Shown: positions 17,021 through 25,514, numbered from the stretch's first letter. The stretch is DNA of 64,000 nt from Chloroflexota bacterium (GCA_029548365.1 JAKPNN010000008.1:1-64000); one strand, 5' to 3'. The notes: generated by a model from the sequence alone, not told the origin. A program made the numbers and translations.

Positions 17021-18610
17021 ATGACAACAATGACTTTATCTTTATCCTTCTTCAACTGGATTTTAGCCCTATCCCCTGTACTGGTGGTGTTAATCATGAT
17101 GCTTGGTTTTCGAGCCGGGGGGGCTTGGGCCGGGGGAGTGGGCTGGCTGGCTGCGGTTTTAGTCGCCGTGCTCTTTTTTGGGGCAGGCTTGGAGCTGCTG
17201 GCTGTCGCCCACGTCAAGGCGATTTTGCTCAGCCTGGACGTGTTTTATATTATCTGGATGGCGCTGCTTTTATTCCACGTTGCCAATGAAGCAGGCGCTA
17301 TCCGCATGATTGGGCGGGTACTGCCCCAATTAACCGAAGACCGGCTGATGCAGTCCCTGCTGATCGGCTGGTTGATGGTCACCTTTATCCAGGGCACAGG
17401 CGGCTTCGGGGTGCCGGTTGCCGTATGCGCTCCAATCCTGGTGGCGATCGGCTTCACACCCATCCAGGCTGTCGCCATGGCCTCACTGGGGGATACCTGG
17501 GCGGTCACCTTTGGCTCGCTGGGCGCCTCGTTTAAAGCCCTGATCGCGGTTTCCGGCCTGACTGCCGATGAACTGGCACGTTACACGGCGATCCTGCTGG
17601 GGGTTGTCAGCTTTCCCAGCGGCATGCTGGTGGCGGTGATCGGCAATGGCTGGAGGAGCGTTAAACGCGCGCTGCTCCCCGTTGCTGTGCTTTCGGCGGT
17701 AATGGCTGCCACGCAGTATTTACTGGCGACCAACGGGCTGTGGGCGCTGGGCACCACCGGCGCTGGTTTGGTTGGTCTGGGAGCAGGCTTGTTGCTGCTG
17801 AGGCTGCCAGCGTACCGTAATCGGTACAAACTGCACCCAGAACCCGCAGCTGCTGTAGGCAACCCGGATGAAGGCAAATCCCTGGGGCTGGTATTGATTG
17901 GATATCTGCTGCTCATTTTGCTGGCTTTTGGCGTCAACCTGTTTCAACCTGCAAACGCCTTTTTATCCCAGATAAAATTATCGCTGGATTTTCCGGAAGT
18001 CCGTACTGCTTTCGGATGGACTACTCCTGCCGGTCCCGGTCAGGCGATCAATCTGTTTGGGCACCCCGGCGCGATCCTCTTATACACCAGTATCATTTCC
18101 TTCATCATTTACCGTTCTGTGGGTTACCTCGAACCCGGCTCACTTAAGCGGATTTTCAACAAAGTGGCGAAAGTCGGCGTGAACTCCAGCCTGGGCATCC
18201 TGGCGATGGTAGGGCTGGCGACGATCATGCTGCACAGCGGGATGACCCATCTGCTGGCAGAGGGCCTCAGCACGAGCATTAGGCGAGATTTCTATCCCCT
18301 GGTGGCGCCGATCATTGGCGCGCTGGGCGCATTTATCACCGGCAGCAACACCAATTCCAATGTTTTGTTCGGCGCATTACAGCAAAGATCGGCTGAGCTG
18401 TTAACATTAAGCGTGCCCCTGATCCTGGCGGCGCAAACCGCAGGCGGATCGGTTGGCAGTGTACTGGCGCCGGCTAAAGTGATTGTGGGGTGCAGTACCG
18501 TCGGCATGGCGGGCGAGGAAAGCGGCGTCATGCGCAAGATCATCGGGTATGGGCTGATTCCCCTCGCCATTATTGCCCTGGCAGCCTGGATAATCCACCT
18601 GTTGGGATAG
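17021..18610 (+). CDS. L-lactate permease family protein (LctP)
   Basis: The 529-residue integral membrane protein belongs to the LctP/GlcA family (TC 2.A.14), which takes up lactate or glycolate with protons. About 12-13 hydrophobic helices are visible. Family segments include FIQGTGGFGVPVAVCAPIL (about residues 124-142), SLGDTWAVTFGSLG, MLHSGMTHLLA, and FITGSNTNSNVLFGALQ (about 445-461). Start alternatives are the ATGs at 17021 and 17030. The ribosome site is weak. It is followed after 6 nt by a small membrane gene in the same direction, so it probably heads a short operon. Confidence 0.9.
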   Translation: MTTMTLSLSFFNWILALSPVLVVLIMMLGFRAGGAWAGGVGWLAAVLVAVLFFGAGLELLAVAHVKAILLSLDVFYIIWMALLLFHVANEAGAIRMIGRVLPQLTEDRLMQSLLIGWLMVTFIQGTGGFGVPVAVCAPILVAIGFTPIQAVAMASLGDTWAVTFGSLGASFKALIAVSGLTADELARYTAILLGVVSFPSGMLVAVIGNGWRSVKRALLPVAVLSAVMAATQYLLATNGLWALGTTGAGLVGLGAGLLLLRLPAYRNRYKLHPEPAAAVGNPDEGKSLGLVLIGYLLLILLAFGVNLFQPANAFLSQIKLSLDFPEVRTAFGWTTPAGPGQAINLFGHPGAILLYTSIISFIIYRSVGYLEPGSLKRIFNKVAKVGVNSSLGILAMVGLATIMLHSGMTHLLAEGLSTSIRRDFYPLVAPIIGALGAFITGSNTNSNVLFGALQQRSAELLTLSVPLILAAQTAGGSVGSVLAPAKVIVGCSTVGMAGEESGVMRKIIGYGLIPLAIIALAAWIIHLLG

Positions 18611-18616
18611 ATAAAG

Positions 18617-18808
18617 ATGCCTGCACACAAGAATTCACCGCGTCAAAACCGGGAAAAGAGCTTAACGATACAAAGTGCGCTGCTGGTCGTACAGATGCTG
18701 CTGCCCTTTCGCCTGTATGCGGGTCTGCGCTGGTTGGGCACAGCAACTGCTGTGTTGATCGGTGCGGTCATGACCATCGGCAGGCTTTACCAGGTATGGT
18801 TGGGATGA
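18617..18808 (+). CDS. Small membrane protein of unknown function (63 aa)
   Basis: A 63-residue protein starts 6 nt after the lactate permease stop and ends with an ATGA overlap with the next gene. It has a basic N-terminus (KNSPRQNREK) and one or two hydrophobic helices (about residues 19-32 and 38-56). The tight spacing on both sides suggests a real coding gene in an operon. I do not recognise the family. It may help assemble one of the neighbouring membrane proteins, but that is speculation. Confidence 0.6.
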   Translation: MPAHKNSPRQNREKSLTIQSALLVVQMLLPFRLYAGLRWLGTATAVLIGAVMTIGRLYQVWLG

Positions 18809-19458
18809 GAAACAACACACGGAACAAAAAACAGCGCCTGGTGCAGTTTTTATACTTGCTCAGCCTGATATTTTTGGGGATCGGGCTGTTCAGCCTGGGC
18901 TGGGCACACTGGCCGACACCAATAGACGGCGTCCAACTCATCATCCCTGCAGGCGGACTGGCCGCTGCCCCGGGGGAGCACGAGTTCATCAGCCTTTCGG
19001 AGTATGCGCTTAATGTTTCCTGGTCGCGCCGGGTGCGCCGCGGCGAATCTGGCATACTGGAACTGCGCCTGACCGACGTGGACGCCGCGTCCACGGCAGA
19101 CGCAGACGCAACCCAGATTGTGCTGGCTGAGCCGGTGTTTTTCATGCTGCAGGTTGACCCATCCGGCGAAACCCGGTCTGCTTTGGGCGATGGCCAGATG
19201 CTGACCCTCAATTGGCGAGTCTCCGGGGATCAGCGCGGGGAATTTGCAGGTAAACTGTACGTGTCATTTGCCTTTTTTGAGCCAACAGAGAATGCGCTGG
19301 TCTCTGCCCCTGTGGCGGTGGTCGACCTGGATATCCAGGTCATCGAGCTGTGGGGCTTATCATCCGGGATGGTGACCTGGCTGGGGGTTATCAACCTGGT
19401 GCTGTGGGGCGCTGTGTTTGTGTTGGGGCGAGGCATTGAGGTTGGCATGAAGCTTTGA
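18805..19458 (+). CDS. Membrane-anchored beta-domain protein of unknown function
   Basis: The 217-residue protein starts at the ATG at 18805, which overlaps the previous stop codon. An earlier in-frame start would lie deep inside the lactate permease gene. It has an N-terminal helix (about 12-32), an extracytoplasmic beta-rich domain of about 140 residues (ISLSEYALNVSWSRRVRRGESGILELRL ... AGKLYVSFAFFE), and a C-terminal helix (about 185-208). The layout resembles an immunoglobulin-like domain held between two membrane anchors. I cannot name a family. Confidence 0.65.
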   Translation: MRNNTRNKKQRLVQFLYLLSLIFLGIGLFSLGWAHWPTPIDGVQLIIPAGGLAAAPGEHEFISLSEYALNVSWSRRVRRGESGILELRLTDVDAASTADADATQIVLAEPVFFMLQVDPSGETRSALGDGQMLTLNWRVSGDQRGEFAGKLYVSFAFFEPTENALVSAPVAVVDLDIQVIELWGLSSGMVTWLGVINLVLWGAVFVLGRGIEVGMKL

Positions 19459-19524
19459 GGATGGGTGTTGATCAAGCTTTGCCGTCGTAATAAGCTATGA
19501 GCGTTATTTAACTGAGGTTAACCT

Positions 19525-19812
19525 ATGAATGAAAATAATCATCTTGAGCCAAAAACAGCGCTGCGGCGCAACCCCAGCCGGGCGCCATTGGTCCCGCTTC
19601 AATCGGGCTGCCTGACCTTTACCATGGCGACAATTGCCATCCTGGTAGGGTTGTGGCTGGATTTACGGCTGGAAACATTCCCGCGCTGGACCCTGATTTT
19701 ACTGGTTGGCAGTGCTCCCATTGCGTTGGTGTGCGTGTATTTGGTCGTTCGGCGGACATTACGCGGGGTACAGGCTGAAACGAATGCCAGCGAGCCAGAA
19801 GATGAGGTTTAG
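19525..19812 (+). CDS. Two-helix membrane protein, AtpZ/AtpI-like
   Basis: The 95-residue protein has two hydrophobic helices (about 30-46 and 55-74) joined by a short LRLETFPR loop. The stretch TIAILVGLWLDLRL...P.WTLILLV resembles the AtpZ/AtpI-like family in which GLWLD is a common element. No ATP synthase genes are nearby, so the assignment is tentative. It lies 66 nt after the previous membrane gene in the same direction, followed by the ABC ATPase fragment, and may belong to the same disrupted operon. Confidence 0.55.
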   Translation: MNENNHLEPKTALRRNPSRAPLVPLQSGCLTFTMATIAILVGLWLDLRLETFPRWTLILLVGSAPIALVCVYLVVRRTLRGVQAETNASEPEDEV

Positions 19813-19911
19813 TTCAGCGCTTACTGATGTGCGGGTTAGCGGCGTAAAACAACGCCAGCGTTGGCGCTTATTGATCCGCTGTGTCCCTGTTAAACCGCCT
19901 GGAATAAAAAG

Positions 19912-20046
19912 ATGAATGGTTCACCGATGATTAAAGTTGAAGGTTTGACCCGCTGTTTTGGCGACCTGGTGGCCGTGGATCATCTTGACCTCGAAATCTT
20001 TGCCTTTCATAATCATGTTCCCCTCATTTCAACCATTTTCGCATGA
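19912..20046 (+). pseudogene. Truncated ABC transporter ATPase (N-terminal fragment)
   Basis: The frame reads MIKVEGLTRCFGDLVAVDHL then DLEIFA from the ATG at 19927, a textbook start of an ABC-type ATPase up to the point just before Walker A. The sequence then changes abruptly at about 19996 to the antisense of the acetyltransferase fragment and stops at 20046. Walker A, signature and Walker B are all missing. This is a broken gene, either from a genomic deletion or from an assembly join. Confidence 0.75.
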
Positions 20047-20293
20047 CAAACTCGCCATTCATCTCATCAACAACGGAGAAGCCTAACTTTTCGTACATTT
20101 TTGCTGGGCCCATAAAATTACGCGCGACATTTATAAATTCTTTTTTAGGATAACTCTCGACACAATCAAATTCCTCTGCTTTCGCATCTTCGCATACACG
20201 TTCAAGCAGTCTTGTTGCAATACCTTTTCTTTGCATATCGGGTGGAATTACAAAGCAGAAAACCGATTTCACTTTCAGTGGTGTTTCAAGGGT
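20024..20293 (-). pseudogene. Truncated GNAT family N-acetyltransferase (C-terminal fragment)
   Basis: The minus-strand frame TPLKVKSVFCFVIPPDMQRK then GIATRLLERVCEDAKAEEFD has the acetyl-CoA binding pyrophosphate loop motif (Q-R-K-G-I-A) and the usual C-terminal YEKLGFSVVDEMNGEFVMRK. The first strands and helices of the fold are missing: an in-frame TGA lies at 20294-20296 and the only possible start is a GTG at 20272, giving 82 residues against about 150-200 normally. It is most likely a dead remnant. Confidence 0.65.
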
Positions 20294-20296
20294 TCA

Positions 20297-20720
20297 ATCT
20301 TTTAATTTTGATATTCATCTTTCATTATCCATTGTCCATTCTTTGCACTACGGTATCACGCGTTTATTTTATCCTATACAAAAGTGTGTAGGATGAAACA
20401 ACACAACCAAAGTTTTTTTAGATAATGCTGCCTGCAGGAATATTCGAGTTGGCACAGGGAGTGCTACGCGAAAGTCCGCCCCTACGATGGGATTTTCTAT
20501 TTCCGGTCTTCAGTCTTCCGTCCCCGGTCTACTCTACGCCCATTCACTATTCACCACTCACTATTCACCATTCACCTATTCCCAAATCACGGATAACCAA
20601 TATTGCGCAATTAAACCTGCTCTCCCGCTGTGGAGAGCCATTATAATAAGGGCAGTAGTCAACCTGCATCCACTACGGTATCGAGGCTAATCGGCACCGA
20701 CCCACTTCAGGAGGTTTTTT
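20297..20720. repeat. Repeat-filled spacer upstream of tryptophanase
   Basis: The spacer holds a second copy (20451-20472) of the 22-nt unit found at 16920, here continuing to GCCCCTAC, the same end as the RAYT palindrome. It then has two degenerate word-like tracts: GGTCTTCAGTCTTCCGTC near 20497-20524, and a run of CATTCACTATTCACC-type words at about 20540-20577. No open frame with family features is present. Confidence 0.6.
20619..20647 (+). promoter_or_regulatory. Promoter of tryptophanase with inverted repeat over the -35 region
   Basis: TATAAT at 20642-20647 is a good -10 box, giving a leader of about 70 nt to the ATG at 20721. The expected -35 position is covered by a perfect 7-bp inverted repeat, GCTCTCC/GGAGAGC with a 6-nt gap (20619-20638). 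Such a repeat could be an operator. I see no tnaC-like leader peptide with a tryptophan codon. Confidence 0.45.
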
Positions 20721-22097
20721 ATGACGATCCCCTTTGTTGAACCCTTTCGCATCAAAGTTGTTGAACCGATCAAACAAACCACCCGCGCCGAGCGCGAAAG
20801 CATCCTGGCTTTTGCCCACAACAACCTCTTCGGGGTGCCCGCCGAGGATGTGTTTATCGACTTTCTTTCCGATTCCGGCACCAACGCCATGAGCGACCGG
20901 CAGTGGTCGGCGATGATGGTTGGCGATGAGGCTTATGGCGGTGCGCGCAGCTTCGCCCATTTCGAAGCTGCCGTTCGGGAGGTGCTCGGTTTTCCCTGCG
21001 TGCTGCCCACGCATCAGGGCCGCGGCGCTGAAGGCATTCTCTTTAAAACCCTGGTAAAACCCGGTCAATCGGTGCCCAACAACCGCCACTTCGACACCAC
21101 CCAGGCCAACCTGCTGGCATTGAATGCCAACCCGGTCGACCTGGCGGTGGATGAAGCATCCGACCCTGACAGCCTTTTACCCTTCAAAGGGAATATGGAC
21201 CTGGACAAGTTAGAGCGTTTTATTGACCAAACGGGCGTTGAAAACATCCCAATTGGCATGCTGACGGTCACCAATAACTCTGCCGCCGGTCAGCCCGTAT
21301 CGATGGAAAATATTAAAGCCACTTCCGAGGTCTACCGCCGCTACGGGATCCCCTTCTTCTTCGACGCCTGCCGTTTCAGCGAGAATGCCTGGTTTATCAA
21401 GCAGCGCGAGCCCGGCTATGCCGACCGTCCTGTGGCTGAAATTGCATTGGAGATGTTTTCTTATGCCGACGGCTGTACGATGAGCGCCAAAAAAGATGCC
21501 ATCGTCAATATGGGCGGATTTATTGCCTGCCGTGATGAAGACCTGAAACTGAAATTGGCTCAACATTTGATCATCCAGGAGGGCTTTATCACCTACGGCG
21601 GCCTGACAGGGCGTGACCTGGAAGCGATTGCGGTCGGGTTGCATGAGGGCATCAGTGAGGATTACCTCGACTACCGTGAGCGCCATACTCGCTACCTGGG
21701 TGAGGTGCTCCAATCTGCCGGGTTGCAAGTCTACCAGCCCACCGGCGGTCATGCGGTCTACGTGGATGCAGCCCACACCCTGCCCCATATTCCACCCGCT
21801 CAATTCCCAGGCGTTGCCCTGGCAAATCAGCTCTACATCGCGGGGGGCGTACGTACGGTGGAGATCGGCAGCTTGATGTTCTCGCACCCCGATCCGCTCA
21901 CCGGTGAGGTGATCCCTGCGCCCAACGAGTTGGTGCGGTTTGCCATCCCGCGCCGGGTGTATACCCGCAGCCACCTGGACTACGTGGGCGAGGTCGCTCG
22001 CGAAGTGGTAAAAAATGCCGCAGATCTGCGCGGACTGGAGATCACCTGGGCGCCGGAACTGCTGCGGCATTTCATTGCCAGGCTGGCATGGGTTTAA
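20721..22097 (+). CDS. tnaA: Tryptophanase (tryptophan indole-lyase)
   Basis: The 458-residue PLP enzyme of the beta-eliminating lyase family cleaves L-tryptophan to indole, pyruvate and ammonia in the cytoplasm. It matches E. coli TnaA along its whole length: FRIKVVEPIKQTTRAERE, IDFLSDSGTNAMSD, PTHQGRGAE and MSAKKDAIVNMGG (PLP lysine at 257 or 258). Specificity points favour tryptophanase over tyrosine phenol-lyase: Asp in HFDTTQ where the latter has Thr, Ile in GGVRTVEIG where the latter has an arginine-containing MERG, and the C-terminal LLRHFIARL. CAGGAGG lies 8 nt before the ATG. Confidence 0.92.
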   Translation: MTIPFVEPFRIKVVEPIKQTTRAERESILAFAHNNLFGVPAEDVFIDFLSDSGTNAMSDRQWSAMMVGDEAYGGARSFAHFEAAVREVLGFPCVLPTHQGRGAEGILFKTLVKPGQSVPNNRHFDTTQANLLALNANPVDLAVDEASDPDSLLPFKGNMDLDKLERFIDQTGVENIPIGMLTVTNNSAAGQPVSMENIKATSEVYRRYGIPFFFDACRFSENAWFIKQREPGYADRPVAEIALEMFSYADGCTMSAKKDAIVNMGGFIACRDEDLKLKLAQHLIIQEGFITYGGLTGRDLEAIAVGLHEGISEDYLDYRERHTRYLGEVLQSAGLQVYQPTGGHAVYVDAAHTLPHIPPAQFPGVALANQLYIAGGVRTVEIGSLMFSHPDPLTGEVIPAPNELVRFAIPRRVYTRSHLDYVGEVAREVVKNAADLRGLEITWAPELLRHFIARLAWV

Positions 22098-22160
22098 TCA
22101 GCGGGCAGACTTGATGTGAAAAATGTATTGCTGATTAAAATAAAAAACTATCATTGCACA

Positions 22161-22166
22161 TATAAT
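22161..22166 (+). promoter_or_regulatory. -10 box upstream of the GPH symporter gene
   Basis: TATAAT lies 52 nt before the ATG at 22219, with AAAGGAG as ribosome site in between. The -35 region is AT-rich without a clear hexamer. It suggests the symporter-hydrolase pair is transcribed separately from tnaA. Confidence 0.4.
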
Positions 22167-22218
22167 GGATCGTGAAACCAATTCTTTAATTCCTCATAAT
22201 ACCAAAGGAGACCGCCTC

Positions 22219-23541
22219 ATGAAAACCGAACGCTGGAAATCATTTAATTATGCCATCGGTATGTTTGGCACGTCCATACCGATCAATATGCTCAAAACTT
22301 ATGCAGCCATTTATTATGTTGACCAGTTGGGCTTAAAAACCACCCAGTGGGCCTTAGTTTTGTTCATTTACACTTTTATTGACGCCCTTGACAACCCGGT
22401 TTACGGCTTTTTGTCGGATCGCACCCGCTCAAAATGGGGCCGCCGTCGTCCGTGGCTGGTGATCGGCACACCCCTGCTGGTGCTGGGATTAATTGCCTTT
22501 TATAATCCGCCGGCTTTTCACAGCGGGGAAGCCCTGTTTGCGTACGCGATGTTGTTCTACATCTTCACCGGCACCCTCGATTCGGTCATCAACGCCAATT
22601 ATGGCGCGCTTTTCCCGGAGATCTTCCCGGATGATGCCAGTCGGGCTAAAACCAATGCCTTGCGCCAGGCTTTTCAACTGGTGGCGATGATCATCAGCAT
22701 TGCGCTGACGCCTATGGTGACCGGTTGGATCGGTTACGGCTGGACCTCGATCGTCTATGGCATCCTGGGTGGGGCGGTGATCCTTTACATGTCGCTGACC
22801 AGCAAGGAAAAGGAAGTTACGGAGGAAGAAGAGAAACCCCAACTGTGGCACAGCTTAAAAAGCCTGTTCATCAACCGCAAATTCTGGATTGCCGGGTTAG
22901 CCAATGCGTTTTACAGTGCCGCCATGTCCCTGGTGCTGGCAGCGTTACCCTTCTTTGTGAAATACCGCCTGGAAATTCCCGATGCGCAAGCCACCATCCT
23001 GTTTGCCTCGGTGCTGTTGATCGCCATTGCCAGCGTCGCCATCTGGGCGAGCTTCGTGCGAAAATATGACCTTATGTTGGTCTGGCGTGCTGCCCTGGGC
23101 ACCCTGGCGCTGGCTTATGTTCCCCTGTTTTTTGCCAACTCGCTGATCACAGCCATCATCAGCGCGGCATTTGTCGGTTTTGGTTTTGCCGGCGTGATCA
23201 CCACCATGGATCTGATCGGCGCCCGGGTAATGGATGAAGACACCGAAAAATACAACCTGCGCCGTGAAGGGATCATCTCCAGCGCACTCGGGTTCATGAA
23301 CCGCCTGAGCGGCTTGTTCACCAGCGCAGCCTTCTACCTGATCTTTATCTTCTTTGGCTTCGAAAGTGGCGATAATCCCGGCCTCCAACCCGGTAATGCC
23401 TCCCGCTTTTTGCTGACGGTGTTCCCCTTTGTGCTGATGCTGATCAGCCTGCTGTTTTCTTTCTTCATTGATTTTAAAGATCGGAAACCCCGTATTTCTG
23501 AAGATAACACGTTAGGTTTGGATAATTATTTGGACGGATGA
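22219..23541 (+). CDS. GPH family (MelB-like) cation symporter, MFS superfamily
   Basis: The protein of about 440 residues has about 12 transmembrane helices and the GPH-family pattern: WKSFNYAIGMFG at the N-terminus, IDALDNPVYGFLSDRTRSKWGRRRPW (about residues 53-78) and a central acidic loop (KEKEVTEEEEKPQLW). The ATG at 22219 has AAAGGAG upstream; the in-frame ATG at 22165 has no ribosome site and adds residues unlike the family. GPH proteins carry sugars, glucuronides or similar solutes with Na+ or H+. The stop overlaps the start of the PHP hydrolase gene, so the hydrolase may act on the imported solute. Confidence 0.85.
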   Translation: MKTERWKSFNYAIGMFGTSIPINMLKTYAAIYYVDQLGLKTTQWALVLFIYTFIDALDNPVYGFLSDRTRSKWGRRRPWLVIGTPLLVLGLIAFYNPPAFHSGEALFAYAMLFYIFTGTLDSVINANYGALFPEIFPDDASRAKTNALRQAFQLVAMIISIALTPMVTGWIGYGWTSIVYGILGGAVILYMSLTSKEKEVTEEEEKPQLWHSLKSLFINRKFWIAGLANAFYSAAMSLVLAALPFFVKYRLEIPDAQATILFASVLLIAIASVAIWASFVRKYDLMLVWRAALGTLALAYVPLFFANSLITAIISAAFVGFGFAGVITTMDLIGARVMDEDTEKYNLRREGIISSALGFMNRLSGLFTSAAFYLIFIFFGFESGDNPGLQPGNASRFLLTVFPFVLMLISLLFSFFIDFKDRKPRISEDNTLGLDNYLDG

Positions 23542-24887
23542 TGACAGAAAAAATCAAACAAAAATACGGTCTTAATTCAGTCACAATGGAGATTTTCATT
23601 GAAGCTGAACGGCAGGGTGACTATATCACCGTGCCCTTTGAGGTCCCGCCGCATACCGTCGCGCTGAACCTCCGTTATCGTTATACCCGTCATACCCACC
23701 CCGAGACGAAAACGAAAGCTGGGCTGTTCACGGGGCGAGACCAGGTCAATGTCATTGACCTGGGAATAATTGCGCCTGATGGGAGCCAGGCGGGCGCGTC
23801 GGGCTCGGATAAAACGGAAATCTCGATCAGCGAAGCCCACGCCACCCCCGGGTATCGGGCGATGTCCCTGGCGCCAGGGACCTGGCAGATTTTGATCGGC
23901 GCCTACCGGGTTGCGCCACAGGGCGTACAGGTGACGTACGAACTTGAATTTATACCAAAAGCCATGCGCCTGCTGAAGGGCGATCTGCATACGCACACCC
24001 TGGCATCGGATGGCGTTTTGACCCTGGGAGAGCTGGGCCGCCATGCCCTGCGCCACGATCTAAACTTCGTGGCTGTTACCGATCATAACCAGATGGTCAA
24101 CAAGGATGCCTTGCCTGATATTGCTGGATTGACAATGATCCCCGGGGTGGAATGGTCACATTACCTGGGGCACGCCAATTTTATCGGTGTGGACAAGCCC
24201 TATGACGGGCCTTATTTCACCAATAGCCTGGCAGAGACCCGCAAAATCTTCGCCACCGCCCGTGAACGCGGCGCGTTGATCGTCCTCAACCACCCCTTTG
24301 AAGAATCGTGCCCGTGGGCGTTTGAGCTGGACGCGCTGCCCTTTGACGCGCTTGAAATATGGAACGGCCCGATGCGGGAGTCTAACCTGCGCTCGCTTGC
24401 CCTGTGGCAGGGATGGCTGGCTGAAGGGAAGAAGGTGCCCATTTGCGGCGGCAGCGACTATCACCGCGATCGCTTGTTCCAGATCCTGGGCGGACCGACG
24501 ATGTGTGTCTATGCTCAATCCAATGCAGCCTCGGATATCCTGGAAGCGGTACGCAGCGGCTGCGGTTTTATCACCTTCTCGCCTGAGGGGCCGACCCTGG
24601 ACATGCGTTGTGGGGATGCGCGCATGGGTGAGAGTCTGACCTTTACAAACGGTCAGTCGGTGAACCTGGATTTTAGAGGTTTGCACAAGGGCGACATTCT
24701 CAAGCTGATCACCGCCGACGATATTGTCGATTTCTTCACCGCACCGATGGATGGCGAATACCGCTGTGAGCTGCCGGTGGCAGCGCCGGGTTTCATGCGC
24801 GTGGAGATCTGGCGCACCTTCCTGCCCGGCGTTCCGCCGCTGCCTGCGCTGATTTCTAACCCGCTTTATTTTGACCATGCCATGTAA
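23538..24887 (+). CDS. PHP-domain metallohydrolase (CehA/McbA-like)
   Basis: The protein of about 449 residues has an N-terminal beta-sandwich domain (about residues 10-140) followed by a PHP metal-dependent hydrolase domain. Metal motifs are HTHTLASDG (about 152-160), TDHN, VEWSHYLGHANFIG, LNHPFEE and GGSDYHRDRLF. This is the layout of the CehA/McbA group, named after carbamate hydrolases, but the group is broad and the substrate is unknown. The start ATG (23538 or 23541) overlaps the symporter stop, a sign of translational coupling. A C-terminal beta domain of about 100 residues follows the PHP barrel. Confidence 0.82.
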   Translation: MMTEKIKQKYGLNSVTMEIFIEAERQGDYITVPFEVPPHTVALNLRYRYTRHTHPETKTKAGLFTGRDQVNVIDLGIIAPDGSQAGASGSDKTEISISEAHATPGYRAMSLAPGTWQILIGAYRVAPQGVQVTYELEFIPKAMRLLKGDLHTHTLASDGVLTLGELGRHALRHDLNFVAVTDHNQMVNKDALPDIAGLTMIPGVEWSHYLGHANFIGVDKPYDGPYFTNSLAETRKIFATARERGALIVLNHPFEESCPWAFELDALPFDALEIWNGPMRESNLRSLALWQGWLAEGKKVPICGGSDYHRDRLFQILGGPTMCVYAQSNAASDILEAVRSGCGFITFSPEGPTLDMRCGDARMGESLTFTNGQSVNLDFRGLHKGDILKLITADDIVDFFTAPMDGEYRCELPVAAPGFMRVEIWRTFLPGVPPLPALISNPLYFDHAM

Positions 24888-25028
24888 GCAAATGCTGTGT
24901 TGATTATAAATATTCACTGTATCGATATAATATTAAAACAGGGTCAATGGAACGGCAGTGTTGACAGAAAATGAGCGAAGCGAACCGCGTATTGTACACA
25001 AAAAATATAAAAATTCATTGGAGGAACC

Positions 25029-25514
25029 GTGATCAACAAGAATGATTTAGCCAATTTGCTGCTTGTAGAGCAGGATCTAATGCTCAAACAGGTGGACGGA
25101 CTCAGCCATGCGGACAGCCTGCTGCAACCGCAGCCCGGCGGCAACTGCCTGAACTGGGTCATGGGTCACCTGGTGGGGAACCTTGCCGATATCCTTCAAT
25201 TCCTGGGCGCAGAACCGCCGGCAGACTTGCCCAACCTGGAGCACTACGGGTTCGGGTCACAGCCCGTTCTGGGTGATGGCCCTGGCGTGCTGGAGCTGAA
25301 CTTGCTGGTCGACACCTACCTTCGCTTAAACGCGCTCGTCACCGAGCGGCTGGCGAAGATGGAAGATGCAGAATTTGATGAAGAGATCGAGTTCTTTCAA
25401 GGAAAGAGCCGCCGCGGTTATGTGGTCTTTTTCTTCTTTTACCATCACAGCTATCATCTCGGGCAGTTGGAGCAACTGCGCAACCTGGCCGGGCGGACTG
25501 AGAAAATTGTGTAG
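25029..25514 (+). CDS. DinB/YfiT-like four-helix protein
   Basis: The 161-residue protein belongs to the DinB superfamily (four-helix bundle with a metal site). The three metal-binding histidines are at the expected places: His47 in MGHLVG, and His139 and His143 in YHHSYHLGQLEQL. Family members include thiol transferases (bacillithiol or mycothiol dependent) and proteins of unknown role. The start codon is GTG with GGAGG upstream. A TATAAT at 24926-24931 gives a leader of about 95 nt. It is a single gene. Confidence 0.78.
   Translation: MINKNDLANLLLVEQDLMLKQVDGLSHADSLLQPQPGGNCLNWVMGHLVGNLADILQFLGAEPPADLPNLEHYGFGSQPVLGDGPGVLELNLLVDTYLRLNALVTERLAKMEDAEFDEEIEFFQGKSRRGYVVFFFFYHHSYHLGQLEQLRNLAGRTEKIV

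Noticed and set aside
18490-18804. Upstream extension of the 217-residue membrane protein
   Set aside because: It overlaps the lactate permease in another frame; the ATG at 18805 overlapping the previous stop is much better.
21210-22070. 286-codon antisense frame over tryptophanase
   Set aside because: Shadow of a GC-rich coding gene; no family features.
24156-24917. 253-codon antisense frame over the PHP hydrolase
   Set aside because: Shadow frame with His/Arg-rich nonsense composition.
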